Source of the DNA: Peronospora farinosa
Taxonomy: Eukaryota > Oomycota > Peronosporomycetes > Peronosporales > Peronosporaceae
Reading direction: 5' to 3'
Assembly: GCA_947646735.1 (NCBI GenBank)
Contig: CANTFK010000983.1
Location: 1 to 64,000 of the forward strand
DNA length: 64,000 nt
Part shown: piece after piece, positions 11,101-19,952 of the stretch
How the letters are laid out: each line of letters begins with the position of its first letter
Position numbering within the stretch: position 1 is the stretch's first letter
Made by a program: the position numbers and the translations under genes
The notes under the pieces: model-generated
Database searches by the model: none
What the model was told of the DNA's origin: nothing
The model's input: only the letters and a program-made list of their open reading frames with translations

Positions 11101-11507
11101 AGCGTCACTGTGGCCTTGCACTCGTCAAAGCTGACGACAGCGTCGGCCACACCGTCCACGCCTCGCAGCGCGTTCTCAACCGTAGAGCCGCAATTCTTTT
11201 GACACATCATGCCTTTCACCAGGAGCTGAAGCGTCAGTGGGTCATGTGTCGTATTTCTATCGTCATCTGACGCTTTTATGGCCGCTCCAAAGCCCACGGA
11301 CTCAATAGCTTCTAATAAATCATGTGCTGCTACTCCCGAGGCACACTCGACACGAACGCTATGCTGCTCAACGTCAACGACGGCTGAGATTACACCATCG
11401 ACACTTTGGAGAGCACTTTGCACCGTGTTGCCACAATTTTTCATGCACCTCATACCTTCGACCACAAGCTCCAGTACCTCGTGGGACTGGGAAGCTAATG
11501 CCACCAT
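8163..11507 (-). CDS. Copper-transporting P1B-type ATPase, copy A
   Basis: A single-exon gene of 1114 aa. Cu(I)-exporting P-type ATPases move copper across Golgi or plasma membranes using ATP. The N-terminus has four heavy-metal-associated domains: two with a CxxxC spacing (GMRCMKNCG, GMMCQKNCG) and two with the usual GMSCAAC. Then come the ATPase motifs: TGES (actuator), the transmembrane CPC in VIACPCALGLATPTA, DKTGTLTVG (phosphorylated Asp), SEHV (usual SEHP), TGDN and GDGINDAPALA. The C-terminal tail is diverged from copy B although the body is almost identical. It lies 2.8 kb from copy B in inverted orientation, with the exonuclease gene between them. Substrate is inferred from CPC plus HMA domains. 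Confidence 0.96.
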   Translation of the reverse strand: MVALASQSHEVLELVVEGMRCMKNCGNTVQSALQSVDGVISAVVDVEQHSVRVECASGVAAHDLLEAIESVGFGAAIKASDDDRNTTHDPLTLQLLVKGMMCQKNCGSTVENALRGVDGVADAVVSFDECKATVTLLDAGSTTLEQLMDMVECVGFEASAYDAAKAAVMKLQMQKQKQKKEEKELVVDVVDASGHPRAVFHVEGMSCAACVKAIEDYVGKTEGVLYCRVGLISQKAEVLFDRGLIEDEHTEIRKLIEAAGYKATFSHVVEPGDDDSLELKFTVMGMSCAACMSKIESAVGELPGVTKVLVNLLMNKAHVHLKQLSKTGPRDVLECINSLGYSAEISSETTDQNALSKSEVEKWRKLLTTAMIFSLPAMLIHMVLMYIPAVEMVLMKPVLNAVSLKLLLLFLLATPVQFGVGRRFYVAAWKGLQHGAMGMDFLVVAGTTMSYTYSFVAMIGSALHEKYHGHHFFESSAMLLTFVTLGKYMESVAKGKTADALSELAKLQPKTALLVSEGKRDREISIELVQRGDLLRILPGANIPTDGVVKSGSSSINESMLTGESMPVAKKEGDYVFGSTMNQQGTLVIESSCMGGESSALSQICALIEDAQLHKAPIQAYADWLASIFAPCVLGISVMTFISWATLLSLNLVPVEWKVELGADALAGHSNDIYIAVMFAISVMVIACPCALGLATPTAVMVGCGVGAKQGVLIKGGLALETARYIDTIVFDKTGTLTVGHPSVRDVVVANRAYTSRELLYYSASLECVSEHVLGKAIVVAAAEHEKLELHDPTEVHVVPGRGIEGVIPASDATARNTPVNVLVGNSEYCEEKNIEISQKIRAHMHELELEGKTVVVVCIEGKLAGLLALADAPRPEAAAVVKHLKSMGLDVWLITGDNLCTASAIARQMGINHVKAVALPGEKASQIKALQSQVNPLTQKPRMVCMVGDGINDAPALAQSDIGMAIGAGTQIAKAEADMVLVKSALTDVVVALDLARVVFSRIKLNFFLSVVYNLIGIPLAAGIFFPLIHQTMPPACAGLAMAFSSVSVVISSLMLKKYKAPDISQAKVQHMHFEEDVQVVDLKNLVRLKCSNVRYTPLTNIDEQNTRASTFG
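8323..11250 (-). repeat. Inverted repeat arm 1 (2.9 kb)
   Basis: This arm covers most of the copper-ATPase copy A coding sequence and is nearly identical to 14015-16942 in the opposite orientation. Protein-level differences inside the arm are few (for example AEVLFDRG/ADVLFDRD, GELPG/GQLPG, NLLMN/NLPMN, SLGYS/SLDYS, KLAGL/KLAGM, PPACA/PPAYA). Similarity falls abruptly at both ends, while the C-terminal tails beyond one end are still recognisably homologous. Confidence 0.92.
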
Positions 11508-12147
11508 CTCGAGTCAATTTGATTATGTAGAAGTCAGTGAAAAGTTCAGTGAGAGACTGGCTGGCGGTTTTATGCCACCAGCTGGGTTACAAAAGGACTG
11601 GGGGTTATGGGCCGACCAGTCAGCGAATGACCAGACGCTTGAAAAAGCAGGAGACACAATAAAGTGAGCGATATCTTAAGGACGGATGTCATGTGTTGTC
11701 TATCGATCAACTGTATGTAAGCAGGAGCCCTTTTTTTACCAGTTAAAATGTTGCACATAATGATTACAGATCGTTTTATGGAATCTAGTGATCATCTTTC
11801 GTGCCCAAATGACACTTAGCAATTAGCTTGGCCAATTTCATTATGTCGTAGCGTCGCACCACATCTACAACCTCGTTTTTGAATGGTGCGTTGTCTTCAA
11901 ACGAACTTTTTTAATGTGCGTGAAGGTCGTGGTGCTTAGTGGCAACAACATTTAGAACTTGCAGACGCCTACCGAATAGCAGCGTGATTGTCCTACAACA
12001 AGTTCAAGAGCTTTTGTGATACAACAATTACTCCCGTAGCAGATCCGTGGCAATTTACTCGGCACTTTTCGTGAATGTCACTGTTGCATTTAACGAAATC
12101 GAGGTGCTGGGTGTATAATCTAATCTGTTCGATTAACACTACACGTA
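11508..12147. other. Intergenic between ATPase copy A and exonuclease
   Basis: This holds the upstream region of copper-ATPase copy A and the 3' flank of the exonuclease gene. Nothing further is recognised. Confidence 0.4.
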
Positions 12148-13534
12148 TTAAGTAGCAGTGGTAGAATCGCACTCACTCGAGATCTGTGACCACATTGCGT
12201 CCGATGCCAAGAGCGACGACTCCATGCTAATTGCGCGCGGCTTATGTTCTGGATCCCGACAGCTCAATGTATTTGTCGTTTGAGATGCGGCGCACTTCGC
12301 AGCCATTTGAGCATTCAAAAGCGCCAGCGTCTGCGCTTGAAGTGCCCGTTGACGTTTTTTTCGAGCTTTCTTGTCTTTTCGGTTCTTGTCTCGCTTTGCG
12401 CTAGCCAAATTTGAATTTTCAACAATCCTCGCTGCTGTGCAAGGAGCGTCTTGCTTGGTTTTGCGGCGCTTTTTGGATTTAGGTAGATCGGATGCTGAAT
12501 GTAATGACTTGGTGGAGCTGATACTGCTTATTCCCGAGAGCGACCGTTTCTTCTTACCTTGCACGATCGGCTCGTCAGCAGCTTCATCAAAGCCGCAATG
12601 CTTCACGTGGTGTTCCATCCCCTTTTCCGTCTCAAGTTTCTTACCGTCGCATACTGCACAGATCATCAGCTTGTGTACCTCCGTCAGACAGAGCTGACGA
12701 TGCTGCTTTAGTGCATTTTTCGTCTCAAATACCTCGAAGCAAAGCGAGCACTTTAATGCGGGAGGAAGATTCACATCGAGCACATTCGTCACATCACTCA
12801 ACCGGAAGCTCTTTGTCATTGCTATGCACTGCCTCTGGATACGCAGCAGCAGCTCATCATACAAGTGGAGCAGCACCAGAGCGTCCGCCGCCGCATAATG
12901 AAGCTGGCCAACAGTCAACGGTCTCCGCTCCCAGTTGGATAGTTGCTGCGTCTTTGCAAGCTTGCGGTGCAGATAGAAGAATACGAGTTTCTGCAGACTA
13001 ATCGGATTGTGCGCTCCCGCTAGCGAGATGGACAAGTCGTTCACTTCCACGACGCCCTTACAGACCTGAAAGCAAGACGCATGAGGATACGACTGCGCGA
13101 GTTCTTGCAGATCCTGGTAGAAGCTCTGGCCAAGCTTAATGATCTTCTTGGACATAAAGACGTTCGTGAGTGTTCCATTGTACGTGGTGACGCGCAGGTT
13201 CAGCAGGTCGAGGATGAAGACCTCCTCCTTTTTCTGAGCGTCACGCACTGCGATCTGAAGTAGCGCACATTGTTTCTTTTTCTTTTGTCTGCCCCATGTT
13301 GGTCGTGTCTCCTACAAAGAACAAGGCAGCGTTAGAAACGAAAGTGTTGAATAGTTATCTAATGGCACGCACCGTGTCCAATCCCATTAGCTGTGCATTA
13401 AGCAAACGACCAGCACAATAGACCCAGTCTTTCTTCGTCGATACAAAATGAATGGGTACACTTGAACGGTCGATTATATACTGTGGAGATTGGTTGATGT
13501 GTCTTGTCAGTTGCATCTTCATTGACACCATCAT
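12148..13534 (-). CDS. DEDDy 3'-5' exonuclease with C-terminal zinc-finger-like and basic region
   Basis: Two exons (13534-13373, 13311-12148) encode 441 aa. Splicing across the 61-nt intron creates the first catalytic motif, GLDTETRP (DxE, Exo I). Exo II is the Asp in GQSFYQDLQELA, and Exo III is YAAADALV (YxxxD, hence DEDDy). This is the DnaQ/RNase D-like fold seen in WRN, EXD and Mut-7 proteins, which degrade DNA or RNA from the 3' end. After the nuclease come two Cys/His clusters (CSLCFEVFETKNALKQHRQLC is 21 residues spanning Cys2...His-Cys; the second starts CAVCDGKK) and a strongly basic stretch (SKKRRKTK, KRDKNRKDKKARKKRQR) that could be a nuclear signal. It lies between the two inverted copper-ATPase copies. 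Whether the substrate is DNA or RNA is not visible. Confidence 0.88.
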
Positions 13535-13990
13535 GACGAACGTCTTGAAACGACACAGCGTTTCACTGGACGCGGCCGACTGACACCGTTAGAGCACTTT
13601 ATAAGAGACATGCTATAAAATACAGACACCTCTATTATAATTAGCGTTAAAAATATGGACATCTTATGGAATTTAGTATATGGTCCATCCTCGAATGTGT
13701 ACAGAAACGTCGTGGATCAGATACCTGTTAAGATTCTTAAATCGCCGACTTTAATTTAGCTTATAGTATTCAAATAGATATAATGTAGCAAAACGACCAT
13801 ATGAATCTAGTGATGTTGGTAGCCATCTATCTGTCAATGCGAACCACATGCACTTCAACTTACCTTTGCTCAAATGTATGATGTCAACTGACTGACGCGG
13901 TTAACTGTCATATACCACTGACCAATAGAATGTCCAATATCGTGCTCGTTCCAGTTGAGAGCACATAAGAAATAGACGGAATCGCAAGCA
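13535..13990. other. Divergent intergenic region exonuclease / ATPase copy B
   Basis: An AT-rich intergenic region that must contain both promoters. It is unrelated to the upstream region of ATPase copy A, so the duplication does not include the promoter. Confidence 0.4.
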
Positions 13991-16900
13991 ATGACCGTTA
14001 ACAATCGGAGTGACCATGACCCACTGACGCTTCAGCTCCTGGTGAAAGGCATGATGTGTCAAAAGAATTGCGGCTCTACGGTTGAGAACGCGCTGCGAGG
14101 CGTGGACGGTGTGGCCGACGCTGTCGTCAGCTTTGACGAGTGCAAGGCCACAGTGACGCTGTTAGACGCCGGGAGCACGACGTTAGAGCAGCTGATGGAT
14201 ATGGTGGAGTGTGTGGGCTTTGAGGCCAGTGCGTATGACGCTGCAAAGGCTGCAGTCATGAAGCTTCAGATGCAAAAGCAAAAGCAGAAGAAGGAAGAGA
14301 AAGAGCTGGTGGTTGACGTAGTAGATGCATCCGGTCACCCACGTGCCGTGTTCCACGTCGAAGGCATGAGCTGTGCCGCGTGTGTGAAAGCCATCGAGGA
14401 CTATGTGGGCAAGACAGAGGGCGTACTGTACTGTCGTGTGGGGCTCATTAGCCAGAAGGCCGACGTGTTGTTCGACCGCGACTTGATCGAGGACGAGCAT
14501 ACAGAGATCAGGAAACTCATTGAGGCCGCCGGCTACAAGGCGACGTTTTCGCACGTGGTGGAGCCGGGCGACGACGACTCGCTCGAGCTCAAGTTCACAG
14601 TCATGGGCATGAGCTGCGCTGCGTGTATGAGCAAGATCGAGTCAGCAGTGGGCCAACTGCCTGGTGTGACAAAGGTGCTGGTCAATCTGCCCATGAACAA
14701 GGCGCACGTGCATCTGAAGCAGCTGTCCAAGACGGGTCCACGCGACGTGCTGGAGTGCATCAACAGCCTGGATTACTCGGCTGAGATATCGTCGGAGACC
14801 ACGGACCAGAACGCGCTGAGCAAGTCGGAGGTGGAGAAGTGGCGCAAGCTACTGACCACGGCCATGATCTTCTCGTTGCCTGCTATGCTCATCCACATGG
14901 TGCTCATGTATATTCCTGCAGTGGAAATGGTTTTAATGAAGCCCGTACTCAACGCCGTGTCACTAAAGCTGCTGCTATTGTTTTTGCTGGCGACGCCAGT
15001 GCAGTTTGGAGTAGGTCGGCGATTCTACGTGGCGGCGTGGAAGGGTCTACAACATGGTGCCATGGGCATGGACTTTCTGGTTGTAGCGGGCACTACCATG
15101 TCGTACACTTACAGTTTTGTGGCGATGATCGGTTCGGCGCTGCACGAGAAGTACCACGGTCACCACTTTTTCGAGTCGTCGGCAATGTTGCTGACATTTG
15201 TGACGCTGGGCAAGTATATGGAGTCGGTGGCAAAGGGCAAAACGGCTGACGCATTGTCGGAGCTGGCCAAGTTGCAGCCAAAGACGGCGTTACTGGTCAG
15301 TGAGGGCAAGCGTGATCGCGAGATCTCGATCGAGCTAGTGCAGCGCGGAGACCTGCTACGCATTCTTCCTGGTGCAAATATCCCGACGGATGGCGTGGTC
15401 AAGTCCGGGTCGAGCTCGATAAATGAGTCAATGTTGACGGGTGAGAGTATGCCGGTGGCTAAGAAGGAGGGTGACTACGTGTTTGGGTCGACGATGAACC
15501 AGCAGGGTACGCTGGTAATTGAGTCGAGCTGCATGGGCGGTGAGAGCTCGGCTTTGTCGCAGATCTGCGCTTTGATTGAAGATGCGCAGCTTCACAAAGC
15601 TCCGATCCAGGCGTACGCAGACTGGTTGGCATCAATTTTTGCCCCGTGCGTTCTGGGTATATCGGTGATGACCTTTATCTCGTGGGCCACTCTTCTTTCG
15701 TTGAACCTTGTTCCTGTGGAATGGAAAGTGGAGCTTGGGGCAGATGCGTTGGCGGGTCATTCAAATGATATATACATAGCAGTAATGTTTGCTATCTCAG
15801 TCATGGTGATCGCGTGTCCGTGCGCTTTAGGGCTTGCGACGCCCACGGCCGTCATGGTCGGTTGTGGTGTTGGGGCCAAGCAGGGTGTCCTCATCAAGGG
15901 CGGACTTGCTCTCGAAACCGCTCGCTACATCGATACTATCGTGTTCGACAAGACTGGCACGCTAACTGTCGGTCACCCATCTGTGCGTGATGTAGTGGTG
16001 GCTAACCGCGCGTACACGTCGCGTGAACTTCTTTATTACAGTGCATCTCTCGAGTGTGTAAGTGAGCACGTTCTTGGTAAAGCTATCGTGGTTGCAGCAG
16101 CAGAGCATGAAAAGCTAGAACTGCATGACCCGACCGAGGTGCATGTGGTCCCTGGACGCGGAATTGAGGGCGTTATACCTGCGAGTGATGCCACTGCTCG
16201 GAACACTCCCGTAAACGTGTTAGTTGGAAATTCTGAGTATTGCGAGGAAAAAAACATTGAGATCAGCCAGAAGATACGTGCTCACATGCACGAGCTGGAG
16301 CTGGAGGGCAAGACCGTGGTGGTCGTGTGTATCGAGGGCAAGCTGGCAGGCATGCTTGCGTTGGCGGACGCTCCCAGACCTGAAGCAGCAGCCGTCGTGA
16401 AGCATCTAAAGTCCATGGGCTTGGATGTGTGGCTTATCACGGGTGACAATCTATGCACGGCCAGTGCGATCGCGCGCCAGATGGGAATCAACCACGTCAA
16501 GGCAGTTGCTCTACCTGGTGAGAAGGCGTCTCAGATCAAGGCGCTGCAGTCGCAAGTGAACCCACTGACGCAGAAGCCTCGCATGGTTTGTATGGTTGGT
16601 GATGGTATTAACGACGCACCAGCGCTGGCGCAGTCGGACATCGGCATGGCTATCGGTGCTGGCACGCAGATCGCCAAGGCTGAGGCTGACATGGTCCTGG
16701 TGAAAAGCGCTCTGACGGATGTGGTGGTGGCGCTGGATTTGGCTCGTGTGGTGTTCTCTCGCATCAAGTTGAACTTTTTCTTGTCGGTCGTGTACAACTT
16801 GATTGGCATTCCGCTGGCTGCTGGTATTTTCTTTCCGCTGATCCATCAAACGATGCCGCCTGCGTACGCTGGGCTCGCAATGGCTTTCTCTTCGGTATCT

Positions 16901-17158
16901 GTTGTTATTTCATCGCTGATGCTGAAGAAGTACAAGGCGCCGGTTGTTTGTAAGACTGAAATGAAGCACCGCTTCAAGGATGATGCAAAGGTTATAGAGT
17001 TCAGAAATATGGTGCGGCAAAACCTCGGCCAACTACACAAGACGTACGAACCTCTGACCAATTCGGATGAGGTAAGGCTACTCTGTTTATGGGCATTTAG
17101 GTTAAGACATTGTCATTTACTTGCAGTTGTGAATGTCTCGTTGCAGTGGGATGAGTAA
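13991..17158 (+). CDS. Copper-transporting P1B-type ATPase, copy B (lacks first HMA domain)
   Basis: The same architecture as copy A (TGES, CPC, DKTGT, SEHV, GDGINDAP) but with three N-terminal HMA domains: the protein starts MTVNNRSDHDPLTL directly before the GMMCQKNCG domain. The open frame runs 1055 codons to 17158. A likely intron (17072-17146, gtaagg...ttgcag) would instead join SDE to a tiny exon encoding WDE and a stop, giving 1030 aa and a tail (PLTNSDEWDE) more like copy A's PLTNIDE. The body is almost identical to copy A, but the last 50 or so residues before the stop are only moderately similar. Both copies keep every catalytic motif, so both could be active. The missing HMA domain could alter copper-dependent regulation (inference). 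Confidence 0.94.
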   Translation: MTVNNRSDHDPLTLQLLVKGMMCQKNCGSTVENALRGVDGVADAVVSFDECKATVTLLDAGSTTLEQLMDMVECVGFEASAYDAAKAAVMKLQMQKQKQKKEEKELVVDVVDASGHPRAVFHVEGMSCAACVKAIEDYVGKTEGVLYCRVGLISQKADVLFDRDLIEDEHTEIRKLIEAAGYKATFSHVVEPGDDDSLELKFTVMGMSCAACMSKIESAVGQLPGVTKVLVNLPMNKAHVHLKQLSKTGPRDVLECINSLDYSAEISSETTDQNALSKSEVEKWRKLLTTAMIFSLPAMLIHMVLMYIPAVEMVLMKPVLNAVSLKLLLLFLLATPVQFGVGRRFYVAAWKGLQHGAMGMDFLVVAGTTMSYTYSFVAMIGSALHEKYHGHHFFESSAMLLTFVTLGKYMESVAKGKTADALSELAKLQPKTALLVSEGKRDREISIELVQRGDLLRILPGANIPTDGVVKSGSSSINESMLTGESMPVAKKEGDYVFGSTMNQQGTLVIESSCMGGESSALSQICALIEDAQLHKAPIQAYADWLASIFAPCVLGISVMTFISWATLLSLNLVPVEWKVELGADALAGHSNDIYIAVMFAISVMVIACPCALGLATPTAVMVGCGVGAKQGVLIKGGLALETARYIDTIVFDKTGTLTVGHPSVRDVVVANRAYTSRELLYYSASLECVSEHVLGKAIVVAAAEHEKLELHDPTEVHVVPGRGIEGVIPASDATARNTPVNVLVGNSEYCEEKNIEISQKIRAHMHELELEGKTVVVVCIEGKLAGMLALADAPRPEAAAVVKHLKSMGLDVWLITGDNLCTASAIARQMGINHVKAVALPGEKASQIKALQSQVNPLTQKPRMVCMVGDGINDAPALAQSDIGMAIGAGTQIAKAEADMVLVKSALTDVVVALDLARVVFSRIKLNFFLSVVYNLIGIPLAAGIFFPLIHQTMPPAYAGLAMAFSSVSVVISSLMLKKYKAPVVCKTEMKHRFKDDAKVIEFRNMVRQNLGQLHKTYEPLTNSDEVRLLCLWAFRLRHCHLLAVVNVSLQWDE
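14015..16942 (+). repeat. Inverted repeat arm 2 (2.9 kb)
   Basis: Partner of 8323-11250. The arms are of equal length (2928 bp by my count) and separated by 2764 bp that contain the exonuclease gene. Such an arrangement can support inversion of the spacer and gene conversion between the arms. Confidence 0.92.
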
Positions 17159-17517
17159 AAGACTGCCTTTCAACGTGTATCCGTGTGTAGATGTAAGCAA
17201 TATCAGTAAGTATGAATTAATATCTCAAGTTGTGTCAGCATTTACTGGTTATCGCTGTCTTATGTTGACAAATGAATTCTTCTAGCATGATCTGCTATCG
17301 AGGTTGCCACAAATATATCATTTAAAATGGCTTTTTACATGCTTGCGCATTGAAGTCATGACCCTGGCAATGCCAAGTGATGGCATCGTAAATATAAAGT
17401 CTCACAAAAGTTGCAATGATCGTGTTTTTCTGTATGGCATACCAACGTAAAGATACGTTCTTCAGTCGCTGCTGCTCCAAGTGACTACAGCCTGCATGCA
17501 AAAGCTTCTATAGAGAT
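17159..17517. other. Convergent intergenic region
   Basis: Tail-to-tail spacer between ATPase copy B and GAPDH. It is AT-rich; no feature is recognised beyond presumptive 3' ends. Confidence 0.4.
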
Positions 17518-19092
17518 CTAGATGTCCCAGGTAAGGTTGAGAGATCGGTCAATTTCTGCAACTTGCTCTTTCGCCGGGAAATGGGCATGGTTGATACCCA
17601 TGAGGTGCTGCAAAGTACGAACGACTTGGCAACTGTAGCCGAACTCATTGTCATACCAGACGTAGAGAATGACCTTGGTGCCATCCACGATAGTCGCCTT
17701 GCCGTCCACAGTACCAGCGGCACGACTGCCAATGAAATCCGAAGAGGCAACTTCAGCTGAGTTAACGAAATCAATCTGGTTCTGTAGTGGAGAATCCAGC
17801 GACACCCTATGCATGAACGAGTTGATTGCCTCCTTGGTGATACCCTCCGCCTTGGTCGGGTCCAGCTGCACGTTTAGAATAGCCAGTGACACATTCGGTG
17901 TGGGGACGCGGATAGCATTGGCAGTTAGCTTGTCCTTGAGTGAGGGGAGGCACTTGACCACAGCAGCAGCTGCACCCGTCTCCGTGATGACCATGTTGAG
18001 CACAGCACTACGTCCACGACGCTCCTTCATGTGGTAGTTATCGATCAGATTCTGGTCGTTTGTGAATGAGTGCACCGTCTCAATGTGGCCGCCAACGATA
18101 CCGAACTTCTTATCCAGAGCAAACAGTGGCGGCGCAATTGCGTTTGTTGTGCACGACGCCGCCGAGAAGATATTGTCTGTACTTGCGATCATGTGTTCAT
18201 TCACGCCAGCTACGATAGTAGGCACAGTGCCCTTTGCAGGTGCAGTCAGAATGACCTTAGATACACCAGGGGACTTGAGATGTAGTCCCAGTGCATCGGC
18301 ATCACGCCAACGTCCAGTATTGTCAATGACCACAGCATTATTAATGCCGTACTTGGTATAGTCACACTTGTCTGGTCCATCCGAGTAGATGATCTGAATG
18401 AGGTTGCCATTTGCAATGATGGCATTGGCTTCCTCATTAAAAGTGATACTACCATGAAACGGACCATGCACCGAGTCACGACGCAATAGACTGGCGCGTT
18501 TCATGAGGTCCTCCTTCGTTCCCTTGCGTACCACAATGGCACGTAGCATGAGTTTTACACCAGGTCCGCTCTTTTCAATAAGCAAACGTGCCAGTAGGCG
18601 ACCAATGCGGCCAAAGCCATAGAGAATTACATCACTAGGTGTAAAGGCCGGCGCTGAGGCGAACGAAGCCATCTTGTCGTTCAGTAGCTCGCCCAGCTCA
18701 CGCACTTTGGCATCACGTGCATCGGACGTAAGTTGTGCCTGCACGTCTCGCACCTCTTTCTCCATAAAGACAAAGGTGCGGCCCAGATCGATGCGCATGC
18801 CACGCGCATTGGGCGCGTAATGCACGAGCGCCAATAGCACCACGAGTGTCTCAGTGGGCTGCATGTGCTGGCCCACGTACTTGCAGACAAAATTGTGCAG
18901 CTTGATGAGATCAATACTGTTTTTGTGTACGAGGCCCTTGCCAAAGATCACGCTCACCACGTTGTTCTCACGGTAGAGACGCCCAATGAGCGGCACCATG
19001 AGATCGGCAGCGTTTTCCTGTGTTTTCCATTGCTCCAGCTCTGAATCACGCAACGTATTGATCTGCGTGCTGCTTAGAGACGGCTCAGACAT
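17518..19092 (-). CDS. Glyceraldehyde-3-phosphate dehydrogenase, long form with N-terminal extension
   Basis: Single-exon, 524 aa from the ATG at 19092 (MSEPSLSS). An open frame continues 18 nt upstream only via a TTG. About 150 residues precede the normal GAPDH start; the extension is helical-looking and contains YGRENN-like and LVHYAPNARGMRIDLG stretches. The catalytic domain follows: GFGRIGRLLARLL (NAD binding), SAASCTTNAIAPP (active-site Cys), VHSFTNDQ (catalytic His region) and WYDNEFGYSCQVV near the end. Long GAPDHs of about 480-530 aa are known mainly from proteobacteria, Bacteroidetes and some protists, so a bacterial origin is plausible but not shown. No TPI domain is fused to it, unlike the mitochondrial TPI-GAPDH of stramenopiles, and no clear targeting peptide is seen, so it may be cytosolic. 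Confidence 0.93.
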   Translation of the reverse strand: MSEPSLSSTQINTLRDSELEQWKTQENAADLMVPLIGRLYRENNVVSVIFGKGLVHKNSIDLIKLHNFVCKYVGQHMQPTETLVVLLALVHYAPNARGMRIDLGRTFVFMEKEVRDVQAQLTSDARDAKVRELGELLNDKMASFASAPAFTPSDVILYGFGRIGRLLARLLIEKSGPGVKLMLRAIVVRKGTKEDLMKRASLLRRDSVHGPFHGSITFNEEANAIIANGNLIQIIYSDGPDKCDYTKYGINNAVVIDNTGRWRDADALGLHLKSPGVSKVILTAPAKGTVPTIVAGVNEHMIASTDNIFSAASCTTNAIAPPLFALDKKFGIVGGHIETVHSFTNDQNLIDNYHMKERRGRSAVLNMVITETGAAAAVVKCLPSLKDKLTANAIRVPTPNVSLAILNVQLDPTKAEGITKEAINSFMHRVSLDSPLQNQIDFVNSAEVASSDFIGSRAAGTVDGKATIVDGTKVILYVWYDNEFGYSCQVVRTLQHLMGINHAHFPAKEQVAEIDRSLNLTWDI

Positions 19093-19121
19093 GTGAGAAA
19101 AAGGTGGCAAAGGGAGCGGAC

Positions 19122-19139
19122 GTCGAATGCGGAATGAAG
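19122..19139 (-). promoter_or_regulatory. Oomycete initiator-type core promoter of GAPDH
   Basis: On the minus strand the sequence reads CTTCATTCCGCATTCGAC, a good match to the TCATTYY initiator followed by the CAWTT-type flanking element. It lies about 40 nt upstream of the GAPDH ATG, a normal distance for short oomycete leaders. Confidence 0.6.
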
Positions 19140-19897
19140 TTGATACTATTTGACATAACGAACCTGCAGAAGGTGATAATTACCATTAGGGAAGCGTTAG
19201 ATATCGTTAATTAGCCCACATTCCTAAATCTGATTGTCAAATGAGTGCATTGTGGTTTTTATGGGTAAAGTATCCGTTAGTATCGACGACCTCTTTCTAC
19301 TTTTAAAAGAGCCAACAATCATTCCTATTAATTAGATTTGGACAAATTTAAAATGTGCACCATTTAAAGCGTGGGGACTTCTTAGTAGTAGCAAGCAATA
19401 TGAATACGTCACGAACGCATTGTCGACGGAAAGTTGTACGTGGAACGCATCCCCGGACGTTTTACAAGTATCTCTTGCGATTGGATCACTAGTGGAATGA
19501 CATTTATCAGCCGCAGTGGTAGAGATGCGTAATGATACTCAAGTGATAACAGTCGACACGTTGAGCGCCCATGAAGACTGGATTTCCTTGGTTTGTTGAA
19601 ACGCCAATAAGTAGATAGTGAAAAAAAGCATATTCACTGGCCCTTTCAACTCGCACTCAGGGTCAGACAATGTCCTATCTCTCTTTGAAGCCGGACAAAC
19701 AATCTTTTTTGTCTCGGCTCCTTGGGATATCGTTAAATGCTTGAGCTCACCTTTTTTTTCTTGCGGTAATCAATGGGTGGTACGAATGAGGCATCCTGAT
19801 AACGTGAGTTCGTACCACAAAAAAGATTGTGGGGATCACTGGAGACGGACTATAGCGCCTCGCATTGTGCGCAAACCACACTTGGTCTGACTTAGCA
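19140..19897. other. Divergent intergenic region GAPDH / monooxygenase
   Basis: Upstream sequence shared by the GAPDH and monooxygenase genes. No gene is supported; the one open frame of 90 codons (19618-19890) has no recognisable motif. Confidence 0.4.
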
Positions 19898-19915
19898 ATC
19901 ATTCTCGAATTTGCC
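19898..19915 (+). promoter_or_regulatory. Oomycete initiator-type core promoter of FAD monooxygenase
   Basis: TCATTCTCGAATTTGCC combines a TCATTYY initiator with an AATTT-type flanking element. The ATG follows about 40 nt downstream. Confidence 0.55.
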
Positions 19916-19952
19916 TTCGAACCATCACCACCAAGACTCTCACGTCCCCAAG

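Noticed and set aside
14839..16849. Several open frames of 70-136 codons opposite or out of phase to the copper ATPases (and the mirror set in 8412-10422)
   Set aside because: They are shadows of the strongly biased ATPase coding frame and occur identically in both copies only because the arms are duplicated.
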